36,369 nt of DNA from Ureibacillus acetophenoni. Its GTDB lineage: Bacteria > Bacillota > Bacilli > Bacillales_A > Planococcaceae. Shown one piece after another: positions 23,778-29,216 of the stretch (positions within the stretch are counted from its first letter, which is position 1; each line of letters opens with the position of its first letter). A program made the translations under genes and the position numbers. The stretch spans positions 1 to 36,369 of the forward strand of contig NZ_OBQC01000022.1 of NCBI RefSeq assembly GCF_900220965.1, given 5' to 3'. The notes below the pieces were generated by a model that was given only the letters and a program-made list of their open reading frames with translations, was not told where the DNA came from and made no database searches.

Positions 23778-23853
23778 GTGGAAAACAATGAGTACGGTGA
23801 TAGATTATGATATTGGTAAAAATTTGCTCCTTAGTGAAGGAAAGGCTCAAAAT

Positions 23854-24084
23854 CTAATCCCTACAATCCCAACATTCTAATAAGAAGAATGTTGGGATTG
23901 TAGTGGATATAATAAACGATAAGGATAGAAACATAAGAACAATATTCATATCTGTATTCTTTTCTTTTTTACGAACCTTTTTAAAATAAATTACTAAGTT
24001 TAAACAAAAGGTTACCAAAAAGATTACACTTGAAATAGCCGTAATGAATGTTACAACTTCCTAAAATGATTCCATTGAGGACAT
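23854..24084 (-). pseudogene. Broken copy of the 71-aa two-helix membrane protein (copy C)
   Basis: Read on the minus strand it gives MSSMESF, a TAG stop, then EVVTFITAISSVIFLVTF... ending TTIPTFFL, the same protein as the genes at 24970 and 27372. Three codons near the start are missing compared with those copies. In nucleotide terms it is nearer to the 27372 copy than to the 24970 one. The original stop is lost, so the frame runs on into the inverted repeat. The upstream leader, including AGGGGCTAATA and a strong RBS, is kept. It stands divergent from the 24311 gene. Confidence 0.88.
23861..23903. repeat. 18-bp perfect inverted repeat at tail-to-tail gene ends
   Basis: CTACAATCCCAACATTCT (23861-23878) and its exact reverse complement (23886-23903) flank 7 bases. 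The right arm is the 3' coding end of the 71-aa gene copy on the minus strand (encoding TTIPTF). The left arm is the same end on the plus strand. No T-run is present, so it is likely the scar of an inverted duplication. Confidence 0.85.
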
Positions 24085-24234
24085 TATAATTTCTCCTCCC
24101 CCGAAGTGGTTATTAGCCCCTCCATCACCAATACTATAAAAACCTTATTCATCAAGAACATTTATTAATAAGTTAGCATTTTAAGGTGATATATAGATTC
24201 AATATTTAAAAAGATTTAAAAATAATTTTAAAAA

Positions 24235-24280
24235 GGTTGTTAAAAATCTACTGAAATTACCTTTATATATTGTAGCGCTA
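24235..24280 (+). promoter_or_regulatory. Promoter P1 of shared class GGTTGT-N19-CCTTT
   Basis: GGTTGT (24235-24240), 19 bases, CCTTT (24260-24264) and ATATAT follow. A TGAAAT box lies in the spacer. The palindrome TAGCGCTA (24273-24280) lies near the expected start of transcription. The same arrangement precedes 28739 and the sigma operon. Proposed to be read by the island's own sigma factor. Confidence 0.65.
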
Positions 24281-24310
24281 ATAATAAAAAACAAATTGGA
24301 GGAAGATAAT

Positions 24311-24835
24311 ATGTCAATTAGACAAAAAGACGAATTCAAGATTGAACGATTTACACTTAATGAAGCCTTTGCTGTTAGAGATGCATACAAAGAAATGCGA
24401 AAACAAATTGTTGCTGAACAAAAAAACGGTACAATTATTGCAAATGCAATTGGACATGTAATTAATGTTTATAATCATGCGGTTGTTATTGGAGCAGTTG
24501 CTTCTGCATTTTTCACAAAAAGATCGAAGACAAGTGCGGGTGGTGGACTCACTTTGCTTGCAATTGGTAATGCAGCAGCATTATTAATTAGTGATTTACT
24601 TTATATCAATTCTAATAAAATCTCTACATTAACTTTTATCGATCATGGTATTGATGGATTAGATGATTTTATTACAAGAATGCGAGCGAATGGATTCGAA
24701 GAGGTAGAGGCCGAAAATCCTTATAAATATTACTATGATGGACCTACTGGTCAAGAGGTAATGTCAATTATCCAAGGAGAACCATATATTCGTGCCTTTT
24801 GGAAAAATGGTAATAAATACACCTTAGAACAATAA
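24311..24835 (+). CDS. Unknown protein with central hydrophobic, Gly/Ala-rich core
   Basis: A 174-aa protein I do not recognise. Residues ~5-38 look like a charged helix (FTLNEAFAVRDAYKEMRKQI). Two hydrophobic segments follow (GTIIANAIGHVINVYNHAVVIGAVASAFF and GGGLTLLAIGNAAALLISDLLYI), then a soluble tail with ENPYKYYYDGPTGQEV and YIRAFWKNGNKY. It has no export signal that I can see. A membrane-inserting or pore-like role is only a guess. The ATG at 24311 has GGAGGA 7 bases upstream; the TTG at 24296 lies in that RBS. The gene has promoter P1, its own terminator, and a decayed inverted copy at 27721-27937. Confidence 0.85.
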   Translation: MSIRQKDEFKIERFTLNEAFAVRDAYKEMRKQIVAEQKNGTIIANAIGHVINVYNHAVVIGAVASAFFTKRSKTSAGGGLTLLAIGNAAALLISDLLYINSNKISTLTFIDHGIDGLDDFITRMRANGFEEVEAENPYKYYYDGPTGQEVMSIIQGEPYIRAFWKNGNKYTLEQ

Positions 24836-24852
24836 ATAAATGAAGATAACTG

Positions 24853-24880
24853 GCGCATGAGAATATTTCATGCGCTTTTT
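24853..24880 (+). terminator. Terminator of the 24311 gene
   Basis: GCGCATGA and TCATGCGC pair over a 7-base loop, followed by TTTTT. The same hairpin is kept after the decayed copy at 27680-27707. Confidence 0.93.
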
Positions 24881-24900
24881 CTTTGTCTAAAAATGTTCTA

Positions 24901-24969
24901 AATGAATAAAGAATGTATAATATTAATAATAGAGGGGCTAATAATTATTTCAGGGGAGAGTAATTTAAA
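24901..24969 (+). promoter_or_regulatory. Leader of the 71-aa gene, copy A
   Basis: ATGAATAAAGA, TATAAT (24916-24921, probable -10), AGAGGGGCTAATAA and GGGGAG RBS. This layout is shared with copies B (27588-27657, minus) and C (24085-24153, minus). No clear -35 box is shared. Confidence 0.6.
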
Positions 24970-25185
24970 ATGATATCGTTAGAAACATGGGAATCATTTT
25001 CGAAAGTTGTAACGTTCATAACGGCTATTTCAAGTATAATCTGCGTTGTCACATTAATTATTAACTTAATAATTTATATAAAAAAGGTTCGTAAAAAAGA
25101 AAAAAATAGAGAAATGAATATAGCTCTTATAGTTTTAATGTTAGGTTTTATAATATTTAGTACAATTCCAACGTTCTTCCTGTAG
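24970..25185 (+). CDS. 71-aa two-helix membrane protein (copy A)
   Basis: A small integral membrane protein with two hydrophobic helices (about 13-37 and 50-69) joined by a strongly basic loop KKVRKKEKNREM (about 38-49), which by the positive-inside rule should face the cytoplasm. I do not recognise the family. Holin-like or toxin-like small proteins have this form, but the basis is shape only. It begins MISLETWESFSK and ends TIPTFFL; GGGGAG lies upstream of the ATG. It follows the 24311 gene and terminator. The intact paralogue is at 27372-27587 and a broken one at 23854-24084. Confidence 0.85.
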   Translation: MISLETWESFSKVVTFITAISSIICVVTLIINLIIYIKKVRKKEKNREMNIALIVLMLGFIIFSTIPTFFL

Positions 25186-25728
25186 TCTTCCAAGAGATAA
25201 CTATTAAGATATATAAGGCTATCTGTAATGTGTAATATGAATTTTGGGAAGGTTTTAATAATATTCTAAAAGACTTTGAAATCTATGGTGGAGTAAGTGT
25301 CGAATAGGGAAGGAAATGTATTGTAATTCTTTATAAACGCTATTAAACAATAATGTTTACAGCGTTCCTGAAAGTATAACAATTTGCAAAGATACTTCTA
25401 TCTAACTGGTGGTATTGTTCGATTAGAAGAAGGATATATCAATACGCCTCATTATCTTATGATGTGAATATTAAAGACGAATAAATACAAAATACGCCGA
25501 AAGCATTTACAACCTTAGAATCTTCCTCTTCGTGAATTAAAATGATTATATAACACCTATTTTTTAAAACTTTTATTTCTTCATTTATATTAATGAATTT
25601 CAATACAACCTTTTCAGTATTCGAGAATTACATCTTTATCTAATAAGAGGTGAAATCATTTAGAACAATTAGAAAGGGTTATCCTGTTAAACTTAAAACT
25701 TCAGGCGGATGGATTCCAATGTAATAGA
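25186..25728. other. Gene-free stretch, probably decayed sequence
   Basis: No supportable gene. Notable are a hairpin (AACGCT near 25337, AGCGTT near 25361) and an open minus-strand stretch of about 50 codons around 25468-25620 without RBS or recognisable product. It looks like degenerate DNA. Confidence 0.4.
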
Positions 25729-25762
25729 CAAAAACCTCTCATATTTGTGAGAGGTTTTTTCT
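25729..25762. terminator. Bidirectional-looking terminator
   Basis: AAAACCTCTCA and TGAGAGGTTTT pair over a short loop, with T-runs on both strands. It lies just after the stop of the minus-strand recombinase-fragment gene. Confidence 0.88.
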
Positions 25763-26158
25763 TTACTTTTCAAATAATGATTCTATTAAGTTCAAAATAG
25801 AATCATCTTCTAATAAAAAATTATTAGAATACTTCTTATCGCCTTTATAATCAAAAATCGATATAACAAGGTTATCATGAATCCTAATTTCTAATACTCT
25901 TTTGCCATTTTCTCTGATCGCAATCCAGTAGGGGCCCCAAGTTTTTACACTCACTCGAGCTGCATCAAGATATGCTTTGGACATTTGTTGAATAATATCT
26001 CGCTCAAATTCGCCGAAGGCTGTCAACGACGTCCCGAACATTGCTTTTCCTGTTGACGTTGTTGTATCAAACCTATCATATGCATTGACGAACTCAACTT
26101 TTTTTCTTTGGGTTGATCTGTTAGTACCGTCAATATACAATATATGGACCGTATACAA
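25763..26158 (-). pseudogene. Serine-recombinase fragment fused in frame to unknown C-terminal part
   Basis: A 131-aa reading frame. Residues ~24-57 (AYDRFDTTTSTGKAMFG ... AFGEFERDII) match the catalytic-domain end of resolvase/invertase-type serine recombinases (xDTTTxxGxxxF...EFERDII). The N-terminal active-site serine part is missing. The remaining ~74 aa (from MSKAYLDAARVSVKTWG) are unlike any recombinase part I know and have an unbroken frame. There is no convincing RBS at the TTG start or at the inner ATG. It may be a deletion remnant or a new hybrid gene. The fusion lies upstream of a clean terminator. Confidence 0.65.
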
Positions 26159-26257
26159 TTTTATATTGATATTTTGGTAGTTTAGTTTTATAGAATAATT
26201 TGTGATTTACGATAAAATAAGATTATTCTTTGAAAAAACAAATGAAATTTTGTAGTA

Positions 26258-26297
26258 GGTTGTGTTTTTCTTTTCTGAAATCCCTTTTTATATAAAA
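26258..26297 (+). promoter_or_regulatory. Promoter P3 of shared class GGTTGT-N19-CCTTT, sigma operon
   Basis: GGTTGT (26258-26263), 19 bases, CCTTT (26283-26287), then TTATATAA. TGAAAT lies in the spacer as at P1. Located ~85 bases before the sigma gene; suggests autoregulation. Confidence 0.6.
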
Positions 26298-26312
26298 GAG
26301 AAATTAAAACTA

Positions 26313-26340
26313 AAGAGGCAATTATAGCTCTTTTTTTTAC
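26313..26340 (+). terminator. Leader hairpin with T-run before the sigma gene
   Basis: AAAGAG and CTCTTT pair over ~10 bases followed by eight T, between P3 and the sigma start codon. It may be an attenuator or the end of a short leader RNA. The stem is only 6 bp. Confidence 0.4.
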
Positions 26341-26378
26341 CTAAAATACGAACATACATTCTGTGTAGAGGTGTTATT

Positions 26379-26918
26379 ATGTATCAATTGAACGAAATTA
26401 AAAGCCCGATTTTTAATTCATTTATCACTATCAAGGAGAATAAGGAACTTTATTTGGCATATTTAAATGATCAAAGTCTCTCCAATAAGGATAAACTTGA
26501 CGAAGCATTTACTTCGCATACAAAACAGATCCTAGCAATTGCATATTTAAAGAAATTAATTTATTACGAATCCCGTCGTTTTGATAAAAAAAGAAGGGAA
26601 TTTGAAAATAAACAACCCGTTATATTAAACGCTCCAATAGAAGAAGACATAACTATGATGGATACGATTGCGGATGAAAATTCTGAACCCCATTTTCAAT
26701 TAGCTTTAAGAGCCAGTACCATAGAAGGGGTTATTAGGGATAACTTACTCATTGATGCTATTCGTAGATTAACAGATAGGCAAAGAGAAATTCTCTATTA
26801 TCGTTATGTCCTAAATTGGAACGATACGATGATCGCAAAAAAATATAATGTGTCGCAACAAGCAATATCAAAAAGTCACAAAAAGGCATTACAAAAAATG
26901 CGGGAGGTGTTGAAATGA
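26379..26918 (+). CDS. Sigma-70 family factor, SigO/UviA-like
   Basis: A 179-aa alternative sigma factor. Residues ~124-176 form region 4 (RLTDRQREILYYRYVLNWNDTMIAKKYNVSQQAI), which reads the -35 box; the HTH is ~149-169. The stretch 62-95 (YYESRRFDKKRREFE ... NAPIEED) has the typical region 2.4/3-like linker of small phage/bacteriocin sigma factors. A full region 2 is not evident, as in SigO of B. subtilis, where a second subunit (RsoA) gives it. It overlaps the YvrJ-type gene by four bases (ATGA), and the 68-aa gene follows. The P3 promoter suggests autoregulation. Anti-sigma gene not found. Confidence 0.85.
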   Translation: MYQLNEIKSPIFNSFITIKENKELYLAYLNDQSLSNKDKLDEAFTSHTKQILAIAYLKKLIYYESRRFDKKRREFENKQPVILNAPIEEDITMMDTIADENSEPHFQLALRASTIEGVIRDNLLIDAIRRLTDRQREILYYRYVLNWNDTMIAKKYNVSQQAISKSHKKALQKMREVLK

Positions 26919-27070
26919 TTGATAAGGAATTTATACAAATAATAGGGAATTTTGGGTTTCCAGTAGCAATTACAATCTATTTGTTAATTCGCTTTGAAAA
27001 TAGAATAGAATCATTACGTAATTCGATAGATAACTTAACAAAAATCATTGGAGATTTAGAGAAGAAATGA
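26915..27070 (+). CDS. yvrJ: YvrJ-family small membrane protein
   Basis: A 51-aa product. One membrane helix (NFGFPVAITIYLLIRFENRI, 12-31) follows a short amphipathic start, and a charged helical tail (ESLRNSIDNLTKIIGDLEKK) ends it. The GFPxxxxxYLLxRFExxI pattern is that of YvrJ, seen as far as I know beside sigma factors, including near sigO in B. subtilis. It begins within the sigma stop codon (ATGA) after GGGAGGTG. It is below the usual ORF-finding size. It could sense or hold the sigma factor at the membrane, but that is inference. Confidence 0.85.
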   Translation: MIDKEFIQIIGNFGFPVAITIYLLIRFENRIESLRNSIDNLTKIIGDLEKK

Positions 27071-27082
27071 GAGTGATTAAAA

Positions 27083-27289
27083 TTGAAAAGAATAGGAGAT
27101 TTTAATGAAAAAGAGATTCAACAATTAATTCAAAAAATCGAACCACTTATTTGTTATTCCTTGATTCAAACTAAACCAGAATTTAGAGATGATTTAAAGC
27201 AACATTTATACGAGTCATCATTAATTACATTGAAAAAGGTGAGATTTAGGGAACCGCAAAGCCTTTTTATAAAAAGCCGTGTAGAGTAA
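27083..27289 (+). CDS. Small sigma-region-2-like protein (RsoA-like co-sigma)
   Basis: A 68-aa protein (TTG start, weak RBS, 12 bases after yvrJ). IQKIEPLICYSLIQT...FRDDLKQHLYESSLITLKKVRFREPQS resembles the sigma-70 region 2 helical pattern (xPLIxxx...DLxQxLxxxxIxxLKKxxF). In B. subtilis SigO needs RsoA, a ~79-aa protein with this part. The gene order sigma-yvrJ-region-2 piece suggests a split sigma factor. I base this on residue pattern and context only; a similarity search would decide it. A hairpin follows. Confidence 0.6.
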   Translation: MKRIGDFNEKEIQQLIQKIEPLICYSLIQTKPEFRDDLKQHLYESSLITLKKVRFREPQSLFIKSRVE

Positions 27290-27296
27290 TTTTAGA

Positions 27297-27324
27297 AAGA
27301 GCTGGATGTACGCATCTAGCTCTT
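27297..27324 (+). terminator. Hairpin after the sigma operon
   Basis: AAGAGCTGGATG and CATCTAGCTCTT pair (12 bp, one G-U) over 4 bases. No real T-run follows; weak or regulatory terminator. Confidence 0.6.
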
Positions 27325-27371
27325 ATCTCCCCTTGGTTACTTAATAGAAGCCTATTGTACGTAATTTACAA

Positions 27372-27587
27372 CTAAAGGAAGAACGCTGGTATTGTAGTAG
27401 ATATTATAAACAAAAAGGAGAAAAACATGAGAACAATATTCATATCTGTATTTTTTTCTTTTTTACGAAACTTTTTAAAATAGATTATTAAGTTTACATA
27501 GAATGTTACCAAACAGATTACACTTGAAATGGCCGTAATGAATATCACAACTTCTGAAAATGATTCCAATGTTTCTAACGATATCAT
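27372..27587 (-). CDS. 71-aa two-helix membrane protein (copy B)
   Basis: Intact paralogue of the 24970 gene: MISLETLESFSEVVIFITAISSVIC..., basic loop FKKFRKKEKNTDM, second helix, end TIPAFFL. The leader and RBS (GGGGAGGG) match copies A and C. It stands on the minus strand after the decayed copy of the 24311 gene, with the same terminator between them. The unit [hydrophobic-core gene, terminator, 71-aa gene] therefore occurs twice in opposite orientation around the sigma operon. Confidence 0.85.
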   Translation of the reverse strand: MISLETLESFSEVVIFITAISSVICLVTFYVNLIIYFKKFRKKEKNTDMNIVLMFFSFLFIISTTIPAFFL

Positions 27588-27679
27588 TCTAATTTACCCT
27601 CCCCTTAATGGAAATTAGTCCCTTTATAATGTTATATTATATAATCTTTATTCATTATCAATCTTTATTTTAGATTAAG

Positions 27680-27707
27680 AAAAAGCGCATGAAAACTTCT
27701 TATGCGC
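27680..27707 (-). terminator. Terminator kept after the decayed 24311-gene copy
   Basis: GCGCAT and ATGCGC pair with an extended loop, followed on the minus strand by TTTTTC. Homologous to the 24853 hairpin. Confidence 0.85.
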
Positions 27708-27720
27708 CAGTGTCCTAATA

Positions 27721-27937
27721 TTATTGTTCAAAGTGTACTTATTACCGTTTTTCCAAAAAGCGCGAATATATGGTTCACCTTGAATAATTGACATACCCTC
27801 TTTACAAGTAGGGCCATCATAGTAATATTTATATGGAATTTAAGCCTCCACCTCCTCAAATCCTCGCTCGCATTCTTGTAAATAATGCAGAAACAACCGC
27901 ATGATTATAAACATTAATAACCGATTGGATTGCATTT
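27721..27937 (-). pseudogene. Decayed copy of the 24311 gene
   Basis: Read on the minus strand it matches the middle and end of the 24311 gene (NAIGHVINVYNHAVV; TRMRANGFEEVEA; YKYYYDG; IIQGEPYIRAFWKNGNKY). Two internal deletions remove most of the hydrophobic core. A TAA replaces the codon after EVEA and a one-base loss shifts the frame near the end. The 5' part and promoter are missing; the match stops at ~27937. Confidence 0.9.
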
Positions 27938-28057
27938 GAAAAGGTTGTAGCATTCCTTTGTTTTATTGATGATCCAAATAATGAAAAAATACATTTAATT
28001 AATTTTCATTTTGATAAAGATATGAACTTTAAATACTTGTTTGTAGGTGGAGAATAA
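27938..28057 (+). pseudogene. C-terminal gene fragment, plus strand
   Basis: An open stretch encodes FEKVVAFLCFIDDPNNEKIH ... KYLFVGGE and a stop, with no start codon or RBS. It abuts the decayed copy exactly at its edge. I do not recognise the protein; it looks like the tail of a gene cut by a rearrangement. Confidence 0.5.
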
Positions 28058-28095
28058 AGAACACAGAGTATCAATATCGATTCTCTGTGTTCTTA
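28058..28095. terminator. Hairpin after the fragment
   Basis: AAGAACACAGAG and CTCTGTGTTCTT pair (12 bp). The T-run is poor on the plus strand and better on the minus strand. Confidence 0.6.
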
Positions 28096-28103
28096 GTTAT
28101 TTG

Positions 28104-28268
28104 TTACATTGGAGGTAATGTAGCCACGAGATTACTAATACCATCTGCAAATGGCTATTCCTGCAGTATTTTGCTCTACTGTCGTATCGAGTTTTGATGC
28201 ATCACTTTTATCACCAGAAAAACCAACTTCTGTTAATATTGACCAATCTTTGTTATCTGAATTTGGCG
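28104..28268 (-). pseudogene. Frameshifted gene debris following the ParB-like fragment
   Basis: Minus-strand frames give LTPNSDNKDWSILTEVGFSG ... SKLDTTVEQNTAGI and, after a shift, FADGISNLVATLPPM. Two frames together read like one protein. Unrecognised. No RBS. Confidence 0.4.
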
Positions 28269-28415
28269 TTAGTAATTGTTTAATATATCTTTAAGCTGTC
28301 GTACATTCCAATCATACTCTTTTATTAATTCTACTAATTCGTTTTGAGTTTCCTTGTCTTTAATTGAAATCATCGCTCTTGCATGTCTTTCAGAAGTTCC
28401 TCTTTTCAAAGACAT
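28269..28415 (-). pseudogene. ParB/Noc-like HTH fragment
   Basis: A 48-codon frame MSLKRGTSERHARAMISIKD ... LNNY. TSERHARAM and the pattern ISIKDKETQ...ELIKEYDWNVRQLKDI match the middle (DNA-binding) part of ParB/Spo0J/Noc proteins. The N-terminal nuclease-like domain and the dimerisation end are absent and no RBS precedes the ATG. Probable remnant of a mobile-element or phage partition gene. Confidence 0.6.
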
Positions 28416-28428
28416 GATTAACACTTTT

Positions 28429-28467
28429 AAAAAGAGTTCCAACCATAATGGGTAGATACTCTTTTTT
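28429..28467. terminator. Bidirectional hairpin between the 44-aa gene and the ParB fragment
   Basis: AAAAAGAGT (28429-28437) pairs with ACTCTTTTT (28458-28466). T-runs lie on both strands. Confidence 0.7.
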
Positions 28468-28469
28468 TG

Positions 28470-28604
28470 TTATGTATTTTCGTTGCTTAATTCATTTGAC
28501 TGAAAAGAGTAAGTGTATAATGCGATTGTGAATGATGTTAGCAGAAACCTAACTGAAATTTTAAGACTGAATTCTTTGCCGTTGTTTTTGTATTGCAATT
28601 CCAT
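28470..28604 (-). CDS. Small 44-aa protein with one hydrophobic segment
   Basis: The frame MELQYKNNGKEFSLKISV ... SNELSNENT has an excellent RBS (AAGGGGGTGAGAG) before its ATG and is followed by the hairpin at 28429. A hydrophobic stretch (VRFLLTSFTIALYTYSF) could span the membrane. It is not recognised and is too short for usual ORF calling. It is divergent from the 28739 operon. Confidence 0.5.
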   Translation of the reverse strand: MELQYKNNGKEFSLKISVRFLLTSFTIALYTYSFQSNELSNENT

Positions 28605-28660
28605 TCTCTCACCCCCTTAATCCTTAATGTGTAAGAAAAATGAAAAATCCTTTTTTAAAA

Positions 28661-28710
28661 GGTTGTAAAAAGAGGATTGAATTGCCCTTTTAATATCGTT
28701 AGCGGCTAAC
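28661..28710 (+). promoter_or_regulatory. Promoter P2 of shared class GGTTGT-N19-CCTTT
   Basis: GGTTGT (28661-28666), 19 bases, CCTTT (28686-28690), TAATAT. TGAATT lies in the spacer. The palindrome GTTAGC-G-GCTAAC (28698-28710) lies at the expected start, in the same place as TAGCGCTA at P1. Confidence 0.65.
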
Positions 28711-28738
28711 AAAAACAAAAAACGAAGGAGGAAACAAA

Positions 28739-29200
28739 ATGGCACGACGATACACATCAAGTACAGTAAGTGACGCAGTGTTAAACATTAGAGATTTAGA
28801 AACGATTAAAAATCTACGATATGCACAGTTTGAAATGCATACGATGGTAGAATCGGGGAATGATGGGGGTCGAATTATTCATTACTTAAATCTAATCCCT
28901 GAAATTGCTGCTATTTTCAAAATAACTCTAGGAGTGGCAGATGTAGCTGCACATTTAGGTGGTTTAGCGGCAGAGGCGGCTGATGACCAAAAGGAACGAC
29001 TTTTAAATGACCTTTGGGCTGGTTATGAATCATTTAAAGCTATTCAGGAAGGGTGGAGTTCAAATATTGCTCTGCTGAAAGTACAAGTTCCGATGGCTAA
29101 TATTACAGATGGTCATACTGGTAAAAAAACAGCGTATGTTCGAGGGCGAGCATTTACAACTTATCGACTTAATAAAGATGGCTCAGAGTTTAAATTTTAA
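28739..29200 (+). CDS. Unknown protein of the P2 operon, first gene
   Basis: A 153-aa protein I do not recognise. Most is helical and charged; residues ~45-80 (IIHYLNLIPEIAAIFKITLG ... LGGLAAEAA) are hydrophobic and Ala-rich. The tail ends with RGRAFTTYRLNKDGSEFKF. No signal peptide. GAAGGAGGAAAC is a strong RBS. It is in one operon with the next gene (17-base gap) under P2. It shares a promoter type, and no clear sequence, with the 24311 protein. Confidence 0.8.
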   Translation: MARRYTSSTVSDAVLNIRDLETIKNLRYAQFEMHTMVESGNDGGRIIHYLNLIPEIAAIFKITLGVADVAAHLGGLAAEAADDQKERLLNDLWAGYESFKAIQEGWSSNIALLKVQVPMANITDGHTGKKTAYVRGRAFTTYRLNKDGSEFKF

Positions 29201-29216
29201 AAAGGAGGAATAAATA

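Noticed and set aside
24199..24390. 63-codon minus-strand frame over the P1 promoter and 24311 gene start
   Set aside because: It is the complement of the promoter and coding start and has no RBS.
24970..25185. Calling the 71-aa proteins type I toxins or holins
   Set aside because: The shape fits, but I see no antitoxin RNA promoter or known family motif, so I only describe it.
27940..27960. Another GGTTGT followed by CCTTTG
   Set aside because: The spacing is 6 bases, not 19; it lies in the gene fragment and is no promoter of this class.
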